Source: Plotosus lineatus (lineage: Eukaryota; Chordata; Actinopteri; Siluriformes; Plotosidae). From it: DNA of 64,000 nt. Numbering within the stretch: the stretch's first letter is position 1; each line of letters opens with the position of its first letter. Location: assembly GCA_024760905.1 (NCBI GenBank), contig CM045733.1, positions 13,861,001-13,925,000 on the forward strand, in the 5' to 3' direction. Made by a program: the position numbers and the translations under genes. This document shows positions 20,816 to 31,725 of this stretch, piece by piece. The notes under the pieces are model-generated. The model searched no databases, was not told the DNA's origin, and was given only the letters and a program-made list of their open reading frames with translations.

Positions 20816-21978
20816 TAACCAGAGAAATTATGACTATTCATGATATTTCTTTGACATCGAATCATATTGCTCTTTTGTATTGACTAGATTGCTTTAACAT
20901 GGAGCAAAAGTTTCCTAGACGTGTAATTTGTGACAAAAATAGCTATATAACCCGTATAATTGTACACCTGCTTTTTTTTGCGCTCTCAGAAGCACAGGTT
21001 CCACAATCGGCCATTTCAGTACAGAAGCACACGATTGTACATGTGTTTGCCCTGCATGAAAACAGATGAGACATCCGGTGGTTGATGTGGGATAAGAGGT
21101 GTTGCGTCTTTGCAACATGGCTGCCTACATGCTTCCAGCACATGAATTAAAGGGCAAATTCTTATCAAATAACAGCCAAACATGAAACAATAATCAAGAA
21201 TAAAGTCCATAGAGTAGTTTAGTAATGACCATAGTTTACATATGGTACATTTTTGGGCCTGAACTACAGACCGGATTTTTTTCAAAAATGTCATTTACAA
21301 TTATTCATTGTGTTATATATACTATTTTCACTGTGATTAAAACTGTTACCACACCATACAGACATTGGTAGAGTCTGAGGTTTGTTGTGCACATTGGAGT
21401 TCTTGGATTTTATCATTAATCTTAAGAAATATCTTTTCTGTCCATCTAGCTTTATTAAAATCACACGGCTAATCATGAATCAGGATGCCCATCAGGAGTT
21501 TAAGATAATTCTAGCGTAATCAAATTTTATTTTTTTTTCAGGAGCAGAGCTGATTGGCGTGAGATTTATTTAGAGAATACTGATCAGAATTTTAGAGAGT
21601 GTTGTGGTTAACCATGTGTATATTTATTTTTGTATATGGGCATGAATCGCTCCAAGGCAACCTTTCAGTGCAACATTACAAAACTAGACTAAATATTCAA
21701 GAGTTTGAGGAAAAACTCAAGCTTGGTTTTTAGCCCAATATCGCTAACATCACTCCATCACTGTCACACAAAAATGGAGACGAAGCAATGCTGCTGCAAC
21801 AACAACAACAACTTCTACTACTACTACTGAGATTTCAGCCCGCAAGCAACTTAAAAAGTCTATCATGCTTCCACTCCACTGCCAGGAAAAAGCAACAAAC
21901 TTATAACTGCCAAATAAAATACATTTTTTACATTGTTTTTAATGTTTACTTAATGCTCTCAGAAAATTATATATATAG
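20816..21978. other. No recognised gene
   Basis: AT-rich sequence of unknown class. A short CAA/CTA triplet run lies at 21794-21829. Open frames here are short, lack recognisable motifs and overlap on both strands. Confidence 0.45.
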
Positions 21979-22135
21979 GCTGCAAAGCCGTCAGCATGTT
22001 TCTGTCCCTTGCTAAAGGGTTGTGACAGGAAGGGCATCCGATGTAAAAACCTATACCAAATCAAATGTGCGAATCAGAAGATTCGCTGTGGCGACTCTCA
22101 AGAACGGGAAAAAGCGGAAAAGAAAAGAAGATTAC
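21979..22135 (+). repeat. SINE B, 5'-truncated
   Basis: Begins in the body ('ggctgcaaagccgtcagcat') and keeps the whole B tail: 'gacaggaagggcatccgatg', 'gattcgctgtggcgactctc' and the 'ggaaaagaaaagaaga' end. The following Tigger element starts directly at the A-rich end. Confidence 0.85.
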
Positions 22136-22999
22136 AAAACGCACGTTACAAAACGCATTTTCCTGATTTTTTTGTCTCTGGATACAAAACAAGTTCATAT
22201 TACAAAAGCGCCATCGAAAAAAATCAAACGTGCCATTCAAACAATGCAGGAGCTGCTTTCCCATCGGTTGTCTCCGAACACCCACCCCTCTGGCCTCCCA
22301 ATGGCTAGGAGGGAGCTAAATCTCCATAATACAGTACTGTACCCATAATGCTTTTTGTGTGCCTTCGACCGATTGTTCGACACACACGTGAAGAAGAGTT
22401 GTACTGTTAGTTCGTGAGTTTCGTGAGGTTTTTCAGTGTGCTTGTTGCAGCATTATTTTTCGTTATTTTCCCGATGAGACTGAGAAGAAGAAGCGGGCTC
22501 CGTTATCAGTAAAAGTAAAACAGGAGATGATAAAAAAATATGAAAGTGGGATTCGGTTCAGTGAAATTGCAAAGGAATATGGCCGAAAGCCCTCTACAAT
22601 CAGGATAATATTGAAGCAGAAGGAGGCATTAAAAGCGAAGATACAGTGACGGAGGTGATTATTTCGGAAAAGGCAACTGCCATATTTAAGGACCTCGTGC
22701 AGGAGGGTGGGGGTGAGGGTTCTTTAGACCAGCAATCCCCGGGCTTTAAAGCGTCGTATGGGTGGTCCGAGAGATTTTTAAAAAGGTAAATAATTTTCTT
22801 TTATTTTTAACACATATTTCGTACATATTTCATACAAAATTGGTGTACTTTTATAATTTTTAAAGGGTTTATGGGGTAGTATTGGGAGCCTTGGAACGAA
22901 TCACGAGTTTTACATGTAAAATGTGGTTCAACTTACGAAAAATGCAGGTTACGAAAAAGGAGCTGGAACGGATTAATTTCATGAAGTGAGGTTCCACTG
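22136..22999 (+). mobile_element. Pogo/Tigger-like DNA transposon, copy 2
   Basis: Same family as 5506-6406 in the opposite orientation. The leader (22136-22465) aligns with the minus strand of 6360-6050, including the 'ggcctcccaatggctaggag' segment. The coding part is at 22470-22790 and the right terminus 'gaagtgaggttccactg' is followed by TA at 23000-23001. The left terminal repeat is missing, apparently lost at the junction with the SINE B at 22135. Confidence 0.8.
22474..22790 (+). pseudogene. Tigger-like transposase, DNA-binding part only, frameshifted
   Basis: Starting near 22474 the frames encode 'KVKQEMIKKYESGIRFSEI' and 'AKEYGRKPSTIR' (helix-turn-helix), then 'ILKQKEALKAK'. After shifts come the GDTVTEVIIS-like and WSERFLK-like parts. 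In-frame stops occur early. As in copy 1, AT-rich DNA follows directly after the second DNA-binding segment and no DDE domain is present. Confidence 0.7.
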
Positions 23000-23001
23000 T
23001 A

Positions 23002-23059
<58 letters not shown>

Positions 23060-23060
23060 T
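23002..23060. repeat. (ATT)n microsatellite
   Basis: About 19 uninterrupted ATT units starting at the Tigger target site. Confidence 0.97.
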
Positions 23061-23390
23061 TGCTAGACTAAAATTGCAACTATTGCGTTTCTTGAAAACA
23101 CTGATGATTAGAGCTTCACAACACTAAGTTGAATGAGATAGAAATATAACATAGAAATGTAGTAACTGGTAATAAACCAAACTTTAAGAATCAAAACATA
23201 TTGAACATTCTATAATAGGGGGGTGAAGGCCGGTTCTAATGGTTACCTCCTAAATGGTTCCTATTCGCTGTCTGCATTTAAATAACTAAGAGCATAGTTT
23301 CAACTAGAACTCCATTGTTGCGCTCCAATGACTCCAAAAATGGTGACTGATTCTGATTAAAGTGGCAGATCAGAAGAGGATTACTTAATA

Positions 23391-23735
23391 TCACTCACTC
23401 ATCACAGGAAGGATGGAGCCTATCTCAGCCGACACTGGGTGAAGGATGAGTACACCATAAACGACTGGCCAGACCATCACAGTGCAACACACCCACCACC
23501 TTTCACACACAGACTCACAATTTGGAATGAACTATTCCCCCAATGTGTATGTATTTGGAGTGTGGATTGAAACTGTTGTACCCAGAAGAAACTCACACAA
23601 GCACAGGGAGAACATGCAAATTACACACAGAAAGGCCCAAGCTAGGACTCGAACCCAGGATCTTGTGTGTGTGTGTGTGTGTGTGTGGTGTACATGCTAA
23701 CCACTAGACCACAGCACTACTCACTGACCTCTCAC
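23391..23735 (-). repeat. SINE C, minus strand, with internal GT array
   Basis: Minus reading: head at the right ('gtggtctagtggttagcatg'), a GT array at 23665-23687, the 'atgttctccctgtgcttgtg' middle and the 'cagtgtcggctgagatagg' tail at the left. Confidence 0.75.
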
Positions 23736-23814
23736 ATTCATATTCAATATTGACCTGATTTAGAAAGCATACAAGAATATATTGAAAGGAACTAGAATGT
23801 AATTAAGTTCTGTA

Positions 23815-23817
<3 letters not shown>

Positions 23818-23908
<91 letters not shown>
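23818..23908. repeat. (ATT)n microsatellite, about 30 units
   Basis: Uninterrupted; the poly-Ile open frame across it on minus is an artefact. Confidence 0.97.
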
Positions 23909-23909
<1 letters not shown>

Positions 23910-24635
23910 TGGTTGAGTCACTTTGCCATAACTCATCTTTCTCTGGAGTGCTTGATTTCACGATGGGTACAGTGTGTGTCTTCTGACAAAAGTTCAGCTC
24001 TCTCTCTTTGTGTCTCCTCTCTCTGTCTCTCTCTCGCTTTGCTGCACATATCACTTCTAAAATAGCAGTGATCCTCGACTTCTTTTGCCCTTTAGACCTA
24101 CCTGCTCCATCTATCACACGGAAGTCACTTTCAGCTGCTGACAAATGGCCCACATGGACACCCTAAAGATCACCATGAGATTACTGTAAATGGTACAACA
24201 CAGTACACATTGTTCGGAATGTTCTTTCTGAGATAAGCCAATAATTGCACTAGCCAAAAAAGTTTCACTACCCTTAGCTATTATAGTATACAGAAGTAGA
24301 AGAAAAAAATATTGAAGGAAAATGAAAGTAAAGCCTTTCAAACACTCCTATTACAGTGAAAATACTGTATGTATATTTTCATTGTTAGATGGGTACAGTC
24401 TGCTAAAATGTGCTTGATAGTTTGCATTAACCTGTTTAAAAGGTAGGTCTAGTTTTGTTTTTACAAAATTTAAATGTTGAAAGAATTGTATATAGACATG
24501 CCAGTTTCAAGAACACAAGATACCAGCAACAATAACAATACGCAGATATTAAATTAAAACAAAAAACAAACAAAAAAAAAGATATAAACTTTTATGAACT
24601 TATATGAACTTCTGAATAAAATAAAGCAGGGCATA
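23909..24635. other. No recognised gene
   Basis: A CT-rich patch (23997-24036), otherwise unclassified. A minus-strand open frame joins the ATT array to an Arg/Glu-rich segment and has no recognisable domain. Confidence 0.4.
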
Positions 24636-24912
24636 TGCAGCTGGGGCAACTGTAGCCTAATGGTTGGAGAAGTGGTTTAGAGACTTAAAGGTCATTGGTT
24701 CAATTCCTGAACCAGCAGGAAAATGTGGACGTGCCCATCAGAAAGGCAGCTTAACAGCCAACTGCTCTCCGGGTGTCTCCAATGTGTGTGGCAGCCCACT
24801 GCTCAAAGTGTGTGTGTTTACTCTGGCTGTGTTAAATGCGGAGGAGATCATTTCCCTTGCAGGATTAATACAGTATAGTAAAATAAATAAATTTGCAGAT
24901 AAAAATACATTA
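24636..24912 (+). repeat. SINE E copy
   Basis: tRNA-like head ('gtagcctaatggttggagaa'; B-box-like 'ggttcaattcc'), then 'ccactgctcaaagtgtgtgt' and 'ttaaatgcggaggagatcat', ending in AAAT repeats. The best copy of family E in the window. Confidence 0.75.
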
Positions 24913-24937
24913 TATTTAAAATAAACATATTGAGTCA

Positions 24938-25022
24938 CACCCTCTCCCAGAGACGGCTGAGATGGATGTCAGCCTCTCTGCGATCCTAATTAGGATTAAG
25001 TGGTTCAGAAAATGAATGAATG
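24938..25022 (+). repeat. A/C-type SINE tail fragment
   Basis: Only the tail: 'gacggctgagatggatgtca', 'taattaggattaagtggttc' and the AATG repeats. Confidence 0.7.
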
Positions 25023-25090
25023 AATGAACGAACATCGGGTCACTTAAGAATAACACAAGTTTCACTGCATGTTTAATTTCAATTTCAATT

Positions 25091-25121
<31 letters not shown>

Positions 25122-25627
25122 GAGCATATCTGAAATTGTGTCCATTATTTTAAATTGTTTTGGATGCTATAAATGATATCCACTGTCTACTCTTCAGATA
25201 ATCTAACGGTATTATGAGGTTATATGCACTGTGATTATAGAAGAATGTTATTGTACTTGTATGCACTTGTTGATGACAGTAAAGTGAGATTTAATTTATA
25301 ATTCCAACACTTACCAAGTAGATATTCTTTATGGAGCATTTACTGAAATGTTTTCTTGAAGAGGTTACACTTTAACAGGACAACATCCCCCACTGATCCA
25401 GTTGATAATCCTCTGCGAATGCCCCATGGAACCATAGCAGTTCAAGTTCAAACGACCTTTCTAATTCATATGGCCATAATAGTAGTGGGCCCAGAGCATA
25501 CACAATACAGATTTTCATTTTCAAAAGCACTTGCTTTCATTGAAAATGTATTACTTTCCAACATAATTTTTCTGCCCTAGATCGTAAGCTATGAATCTGT
25601 ATGTTTCAAGTTTTATTGTTATATAGA

Positions 25628-25922
25628 GGTAAGAACGGTGGCCCGGTGGTAAAGGGAGCTGGATCGCTGATCCTAAGGTTGGGGATTTGAGTCCCACTAT
25701 CCACAAGGTTGTCACTGTCCCCCCAGAGCAGCTAACTGGGTTATCAAAGACCAGCCATGTCTCTCACTGTCTATACTTTAGCAAAGAGTAGCTGCATAGC
25801 CGTCAGCTTGTTTCTCCCCGTTGCTAAAGGGTTGTGTCAGGAAGGGAATCTGACATGAAAACCTATGCCAAATCAAACATGCGAATCAGATGATTCTCTG
25901 TGGCGACCCCTCAAAAATTGAA
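25628..25922 (+). repeat. SINE B with internal deletion in the body
   Basis: Head ('aagggagctggatcgctgat'), body to 'ctctcactgtctat', then a jump of about 40 bases to 'agcaaagagtagctgcatag', followed by the full B tail ('gtgtcaggaagggaatctga' to 'tctgtggcgacccctca'). Confidence 0.85.
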
Positions 25923-26618
25923 AATATATATATTCATGGGTCTGATCAAAAAATGTGTGACACTGACCTTTTCCATTTTCTGTAGATTTAGAAAAAAATA
26001 GCTGTTCCATTTTTAATGTATGAGGCCAATGCGAATTAAATCGTAATAGATGCAGGATTATATTCCTCTGAGAAACAGCATCATCATCAATTATCAGTAG
26101 GACGATCCAAAATGTCAGTAACATGGACAGAATGAATAACCTTCTATTCACCAATAATAGCTTTAGATAATAATTGGGTAATTAGTTAGACTGTGCGAGT
26201 TGATAGTGTCTGACATGTTCAACTTTTCCTTATTCGCTTAGTATCACTAAATGCCAATCCAATAGTGATCCATGGGAGCACAAGATACAACATGTGACAT
26301 GTGCAGGAAAAGTTATGTATATCATCAATCCCGTTTTAAGTCTGGCGATTATTTACAATTTTGCCACACATATGTAAATCAAATGGTTCATTGTGCCTAC
26401 ATCTGTGCTCTTATTCACGTTGTTATTGGACCTGTGGAGTCATTAATAGAGGCTCAGTGAAATGTGAAAATAATGAGAACTGTCTCTAGTCACAAAATTA
26501 AGCATGAAAAAAGTGTAAAGTAGGAAGTACAGTGCTGCTTGACCATACTTCATACTACTTTACCATAATTCATTCCCGATGGCTGGTTGAATTCCGATTT
26601 GGTCAAATTCCGAATCCC
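25923..26618. other. No recognised gene
   Basis: Unclassified AT-rich sequence; open frames are short and featureless. Confidence 0.4.
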
Positions 26619-26627
26619 CTTTTCCCA

Positions 26628-26660
<33 letters not shown>

Positions 26661-26676
26661 CTTCGGGCTGTTCCCT

Positions 26677-26982
26677 TCAGTGGTCGCCACAGCAAATTAT
26701 TCGCCTCCATCTCAGCCTATCCTCTGTATCTTCTTCTCTTACACCAAGTACCTTTATGTCCTCCTTTACCACATCCATAAATCTCCTCTGTGGTCTTCCT
26801 CTACGCTTTCTGCCTGGTAATTCCAACCTCAGCATTCTACTGTCAATATACTCAATATCCCTCCTCTGTACATGTCCAAACCATCTCAATCTAGCCTCTC
26901 TGACTTTGTTTCCAAAACCTCTTACATGTGCTGTCCCTCTGATGTGCTCATTCCTGATCCTATCCATTCTCGTTACTTCCAA
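26677..26982 (-). pseudogene. LINE R copy 2 C-terminal region
   Basis: 'TRMDRIRNEHIRGTAHVRGF', 'LRWFGHVQRRDIEYIDSRML', 'GRKRRGRPQRRFMDVVKED' and 'MEVTR'-type joins, ending 'IICCGDH' before the 3' end. The frame is intact for 101 codons. Confidence 0.85.
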
Positions 26983-27054
26983 CTAGAAACCTCAACATTT
27001 TCATCTCTGCTACCTCCAACTCTGCCCCCTGTCTTTTCCCCATTGCCACTGTTT

Positions 27055-28290
27055 CTAAACAGACAACATTGCTGGCCTCAACACCGTCTTGTACACTTTT
27101 CCTTTCATTCTTGCCAATACTTTCCTATCACACATTACACTTGACACTTTTCTCCAACAATTCCAACCTGCCTGCACACGTTTCTTCACCTCTTTTCCAC
27201 ACTCTGCACTGCTCTGGATTGTTGAGCCTAAGTACTTAAAATCATCCACCTTCTTTATCTCTGCTCCCTTTAACATCACCATTCCTCGTGGGTCCTTGTC
27301 GTTCACACACATGTATTCTGTTTTACTGAGGCTAACCTTAATTTCTCTCCTTTCCAGGGCATACCTCCACCTCTCTTGATTTCCCTGCACTTGTTCTCTT
27401 CTCCCATTACAGATCACAATGCCATCTGCAAACATCAGAGTCAATGGAGAATCTTGTCTAACTTCTTCTGTCAGCCTGTCCATCACCATAGCAAACAAGA
27501 AGGGGCTCAGAGCTGACCTTTGATGCAGTCCCACCTCCACCTTGAACTCTTCTGTCACACCGACAGCACACCTCATCACTGTTTTACATCTCTCATACAT
27601 GTTCTGCACCACTCTAACATACATCTCTGCCACTCCAGACTTCCTCATGCAATACTACAGTTCCTCTCTCGGCACTCTGTCACATGCTTTCTTCAAATCC
27701 ATTAAGGAACAATGCAGCTCCCTCTAACTTTTTCTGTACTTGCTTTATTAACATCCTCAAGGCAAACACTGCATCTGTGGTGCTCTTTCTTGGCATGAAA
27801 CCAAACTGTTGTTCACAAATGCTGACCTCTGCCCTAGTCTAGCTTCCGCTATTATTTCCCATAACTTTGTCGTATGGCTCCTCATCTTTATGCTTCTGTA
27901 GTTGCCACAAATCTGCACATCTCCCTTGTTCTTAAAAAATGGGCACAAGCACACTTCTCCATTCCTCGAGCATCCTCTCACTCTCTAAGACCTCGTTGAA
28001 CGTTCTTGTCAGAAAATCTACTGCTACCTCTCATAGACACTTCCATACCCTCACCGGTATGTCATCAGGCCGTCCCACTCTTCATCCTCTTCAATGCCCT
28101 CCTCATTTCACCCTTACTAATTTTTGCTACTTCCTGGTCCTCAACTGTCACCTCTTTTTTCTCTCTCATTTTCCTCATTCATCAGCTCTTCAAGGTACTC
28201 TTTTCATCTTCCCAGCACACTTCTGTCATCAGTCAATACATTTCCCACTCTGTCTTAATAACTCTAACTTGCTGCACGTCCTTCCCATCT
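27055..28290 (-). pseudogene. LINE R copy 2 reverse transcriptase with mutated catalytic box
   Basis: The N-terminal half (28290-27660) is scattered over frames ('KNKGDVQICGNYRSIKM', 'TKLWEIIAEARL'). The C-terminal half is open for 197 codons (27648-27055): 'GVAEMYVRVVQNMYERCKTV', 'GLHQRSALSPFLFAMVMDRL' (motif B, Gly-Ser neighbour changed to Arg) and 'LMFADGIVICNG'. Motif C reads FADG instead of FADD: the second catalytic Asp is Gly, so no polymerase activity is expected even if the frame were open. 'FKYLGSTIQSSAECGKEVKK' follows. Confidence 0.88.
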
Positions 28291-28298
28291 CTATTTCT

Positions 28299-29066
28299 CT
28301 ACTGTGCCAACCTGTATAAATCATTTTCTCCCTCCTTACTGTCCAACCTATCATACAAGTCATCATACACCCTCTGTTTGGTCTTTGACACCGCTACCTT
28401 CATCTTACGCTGTCTCTCCCTGTACTTCTGTCTGCTCTCTTCGGTCCTCTCTATGTGCCACTTATTCTTAGCTAACCTCTTTGTTTGTACACACTCCTGC
28501 ACTTCCTCATTCCACCACCAAATTTCCTTATCTACTTTCCTTCCAGAGGACACACAAAGTACTCGCCTATCTGTTTCACTGATCACATTCGCTGTAGTTG
28601 TAGAGTCATCTGGAAGCACTTCCTGACCACCTAAAGACTGTTTCAACTCCTCCTTCAAGACAACACTACACTCTTCCTTTTTCAGCTTCCACCACTCTGT
28701 CTTCTGCTCTGCCTTTGCCTTTTTCACCTTCCTCACCACCAGCATCATCCTGCACACCACCATCCTATGCTGTTTGGCAACACTCTCACCCACCACTATT
28801 TTGCAGTCACTGACTTCCTTCAAATTACATCGCCTACACAAGATGTAGTCTACCTGTGTGCTCCTACCTCCACTTATATAAGTCACCGTATGCTCCTGTC
28901 TCTTCTGGAAGAAAGTTTTCACCACACCCATTTCCATCCTTTTTGCAAAATCTATCAACATCTGTCCTTCTGTGTTCCTGTCCTGGATACCAAACCTGCC
29001 TATCACTTTTTTGCCCCCTCTGTTGCCTGCACCAACGTGTCCATTGAAGTCTGCACCAATGACCAC
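28299..29066 (-). pseudogene. LINE R copy 2 endonuclease C-terminus and linker
   Basis: One frame of 255 codons: 'GADFNGHVGAGNRGG' (catalytic Asp-Asn), 'STQVDYILCRRCNLKEVSDC', 'VAKQHRMVVCRMMLVVRKVK', 'ETDRRVLCVSSGRKVDKEIW' and 'KTKQRVYDDLYDRLDSKEGE'. It has no internal stop, where copy 1 has four, so it serves as the reference for the intact linker. The stop at the end is a substitution or shift before the RT. Confidence 0.88.
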
Positions 29067-29075
29067 TCTTTCATC

Positions 29076-29591
29076 TCATGGGGTACTCTGCATCACTTCA
29101 TCTAACTCACTCCAGAATCTCTCCTTCTCTTCTAGCTCACATCCTGCCTGTGGGGCATAAGCACTCACAACATCGAACATCACACCTTCAATCTCTAACT
29201 TGAGACTCATCACTCTGTCTGACACTCTTTTCACTTCTAGAACATTCCTGACCAATCCCTCCTGCAAATTAACTCCTACTCCATTTCCCTTCCCATCCAC
29301 ACCATGATAATACAGCTTAAACCCTGCTCCTAAGTTTCTCGCTTGGCTACCTTTCCACCTGGTCTCCTGAACACACAGTATGACCACCTTCCTTCTCTGC
29401 ATCATGGCAGCCAGCTCTCTAGCTTTTGCTGTCATAGTTACAACATTCAAAGTCCCTACTCTCAGTTCTAGACTCATACCTTTCCTCTTCTCTCTCTGCC
29501 TACAGACACGCCTCTCGCTTCTCCTTCTTTGACAAACAGTAGTCCAATTTCTATCATCACTCTGTTGGTTAACAGCACTGATGGCGGTCAT
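29076..29591 (-). pseudogene. LINE R copy 2 endonuclease, N-terminal part
   Basis: Starts 'MTAISAVNQQSDDRNWTTV' and reaches 'VVILCVQETRWKGSQARNLG' (catalytic Glu), 'GAGFKLYYHGVDGKGNGVGV' and 'VVSAYAPQAGCELEEKERFW'. The frame breaks at 29076 and resumes immediately in the next ORF with the 'VIGADFNGHVGAGNRGGKKV' block. Only one shift interrupts the endonuclease-linker region, so this copy is younger-looking there than copy 1. Confidence 0.88.
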
Positions 29592-29745
29592 TGTTCACAC
29601 GGGCCTCGGCCGATCCGGTATGAAATTCGTTTTCATGATTTGCATTTTTTGATCCACTTTTCCCATTACAAATAATGTAAATGGTCTTAATCCATTCCAT
29701 CGTCTTTTGAACAGAAGTTAACAGTCCCGTAACTCACACTATAGG

Positions 29746-30165
29746 TGTTATGGTCTGTGTTATTTGGCAGCTTTTTTCTCTCTCTCTCCTTATGTACTGC
29801 AGGCACTGGCGAGGGGTGTGGCTGTCACACGCAGGCAGAGTCCGGAGAGCACACCTGATTCCACTTAGCCATCACCAGGCTATAAAGATGAGCGGCGATC
29901 ACCTCCCAGGGCTAGAAGATTGTCCCTCCAAACAATTCCATTTCCCCATGATCTCTCTGGCTCCCTGGTTCCCAGCTCGGTGCGCGATCTTTTCCCGCTT
30001 TGATATTTTCCCTTAGTGATTTTGGTTCCTGGGTTTCCCATCACCTCTACTGTGATCATGATTCCCTGTACTCCAGTGCCTGCTCTGTGTTCAATAAAGG
30101 TCATTTGTATCATCATACTCGGTCTTCTGCATCTTTGGGTCTGACGGAAATCTCCTGAGGTCACA
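29746..30165 (+). mobile_element. Solo LTR (420 bp) with 5-bp target-site duplication
   Basis: Begins TGTTATGG and ends GGTCACA, i.e. the TG...CA ends of LTRs, flanked by 'atagg' at 29741-29745 and 30166-30170. A polyadenylation signal AATAAA lies at 30093-30098 with a T-rich stretch after it, as in an R-U5 region. No coding region adjoins, so it is a solo LTR left by recombination between two LTRs. Five-base duplications are used by several LTR retrotransposon groups; the superfamily cannot be told from the LTR alone. Two relatives lie at 30576-31102. Confidence 0.85.
30093..30098 (+). promoter_or_regulatory. AATAAA polyadenylation signal in the solo LTR
   Basis: Position within the last fifth of the LTR matches the expected 3' processing site. 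The inverted pair also carries AATAAA at the equivalent places (near 30768 on plus and 30920 on minus). Confidence 0.6.
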
Positions 30166-30219
30166 ATAGGTCAGCAAATTAAATTAAAAAAAAAAATATT
30201 GAATACAGTACACTATGTT

Positions 30220-30566
30220 GGGGGCAGTGGTGGTCTAGTGGTATAGGGCACTGGATCGCTGATCCAAAGGTTGGGGGTTCAAGTCCCACTCTCCACAAGG
30301 TTGTCACTCTCCTCCCCAGTGCAGCTAACTGGGTTATCAAAGGACGGCCATGTCTCTCACTGTCTATGGTGTGAGGCATGTAAAAGAACCATTGCTGACT
30401 TTTGACAAGAGTAGGCTGCAAATCTGTCGGCGTGTTTCTGCCCGGCGATGGCCTGGCGAGCTGTCCAGGGTGTACTCTGCCCTCGCCCAAAGTTGGCTGG
30501 GATGGGCGCCAGCCTCCCCGCGACCCTAATTAGGATTAAGCGCTTACAGAAAATGAACAGAAATGA
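30220..30566 (+). repeat. SINE A, complete, inserted at the edge of an LTR
   Basis: Full structure from 'ggggcagtggtggtctagtg' to the tail 'taattaggattaagcgctta' and 'cagaaaatgaacagaaatga'. The 13-bp duplication 'agtacactatgtt' (30207-30219 and 30567-30579) includes the first four bases of the LTR starting at 30576, so the SINE landed on that LTR's 5' boundary after the LTR was there. Confidence 0.93.
30231..30286 (+). promoter_or_regulatory. Internal RNA polymerase III promoter (A and B boxes) of SINE A
   Basis: A box 'tggtctagtgg' at 30231-30241 and B box 'ggttcaagtcc' at 30276-30286 match the tRNA consensus exactly with normal spacing. The head resembles the 5' half of tRNA-Glu. Shared by SINE A and SINE B copies. 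Confidence 0.8.
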
Positions 30567-30575
30567 AGTACACTA

Positions 30576-30840
30576 TGTTATTGTCTGTGTTGTGAGAGAC
30601 TCTGGTTTTGGTGGCTCTAACCCGCTATCTCTATACATGCTGGAGAGGGGCATGGCTGTCACATGCGGGTGGAGTGCTAAGCACACATACCTGATTCCAC
30701 TTAACAATCACTGGGCTTCTCTAACAGTGATTACGATTTCCCCGTGCTCTAGTGCTTTCCCTGTCAACAATAAAGCTCATCCGTTTTCATCACACCCTGT
30801 CTCCTGCATTTTTTGGTCCAGCTGAATGTTTCTGGTGTCA
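30576..30840 (+). mobile_element. LTR, plus orientation, left arm of an inverted LTR pair
   Basis: Starts TGTTATTG and ends TGGTGTCA. Shares with the solo LTR the segments 'tggctgtcacatgcgggtgg', 'cctgattccacttaacaatc' and 'aataaagctcat'. It is about 150 bases shorter, lacking the middle of the 420-bp LTR. Confidence 0.8.
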
Positions 30841-30859
30841 AAGAAGGGCTAGAAGATTC

Positions 30860-31102
30860 TGGGATGCCAGGAACATTCAGCCAAACCCAAAAATGCACTA
30901 GACAGAGTGTGATGGAGGAGCTTTATTATTCTCAGGGAAGGTACTAGAGAACGGGGAAATCTGATTGCTAAGTGGAATCAGGTATGTATGCTTAGCACTC
31001 TACCTGCATGTGACAGTCACGCCCCTCTTCAGGGCTTGCATGCATAAACAGAGAGAGTTAGAGCCGCCAAAGCCAGAGTCTCTTACAAAAGAGACCATAA
31101 CA
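30860..31102 (-). mobile_element. LTR, minus orientation, right arm of an inverted LTR pair
   Basis: On minus it begins TGTTATGG at 31102 and reads through 'tgactgtcacatgcaggtag', 'cctgattccacttagcaatc' and 'aataaagctcctccatcaca'. With the left arm it forms a tail-to-tail inverted repeat with only about 20 bases between. Confidence 0.8.
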
Positions 31103-31691
31103 TGCTAAAATAAAATGCATGTATGATTCTTATTTCAGGATTTCCCTTTTTTTCTTGAAGAACATTTCTAATGTGGCTTGTTTCTGCCTTCTTTTCAAAA
31201 CCTTACAGAAGTGTCTCATGACCTCATCGTTAAAGGTGTTCTCAGTGATACATAGTATGAACAACTTCCGGACTTCCCTAGAACAGTGCTAGCTTTATCA
31301 GGGTGATACGTAGTATCAACAGCTTCCGGACTTCCGGGAAGGGTGCGTTTCCCCTCCCTCTAGGCCTCATTTTTTCTCGTGCTTTTTTAGCGTTCGACCT
31401 CCAGATTTTGATCGACTTCCAAGACAAAAAAACTATGGATTTTTTGGTCGATTTCTGATTTGTTTAGACCTTTAAAGCATTCAAGTACCGAGGTACCACT
31501 GTATTTGAATTATTTCAAAAACTGTGTCCACCGTATGTACAGATTTTGCTCTGATATTACCGCACAAGCATGTACTAAAGATTCTGATACGTTGATTCAC
31601 AAATAAACATGGATATGGAAACATTTATTGAAGTCTGAAGTTGTTGGGACATATGCTAGTTTCATGATCAGACCTATAATAAAAATAAAAG
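31103..31691. other. No gene; possible DNA-transposon end
   Basis: The segment 'caagtaccgaggtaccactg' followed by TA (near 31498) looks like the terminus of a pogo-type element, with related sequence back to about 31360. The other end was not identified. Confidence 0.35.
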
Positions 31692-31725
31692 GAAATGACA
31701 AAGACTTTCTATTGAAACTCCATTT

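Larger units (their letters stand above)
26632..29656 (-). mobile_element. LINE R copy 2, full-length insertion with 13-bp target-site duplication
   Basis: The minus strand runs from a leader at 29656 to 'gaagggaacagcccgaagaa' and a pure (GAA)n tail at the left. Flanks 'cttttcccattac' at 26619-26631 and 29657-29669 are identical. Compared with copy 1 the 5' leader is shorter: it lacks the part with 'gacaggaagggcatccggcg' and begins around the segment equal to 10785 of copy 1. Coding regions are on minus at 29591-29076, 29066-28299, 27648-27055 and 26982-26677. Confidence 0.95.

Noticed and set aside
25097..25121. Poly-T as a pol III terminator of a small RNA gene
   Set aside because: No A/B boxes or other promoter elements upstream; more likely the A tail of an unidentified minus-strand retroposon.
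28006..28626. Plus-strand open frame of 206 codons
   Set aside because: Antisense to the LINE R coding region; its Ser/Leu/Cys-rich composition is the shadow of the real minus-strand frame.
30221..30295. Functional tRNA gene
   Set aside because: The A and B boxes are perfect, but the cloverleaf acceptor stem and anticodon arm do not form and the sequence is the head of a repeated SINE.
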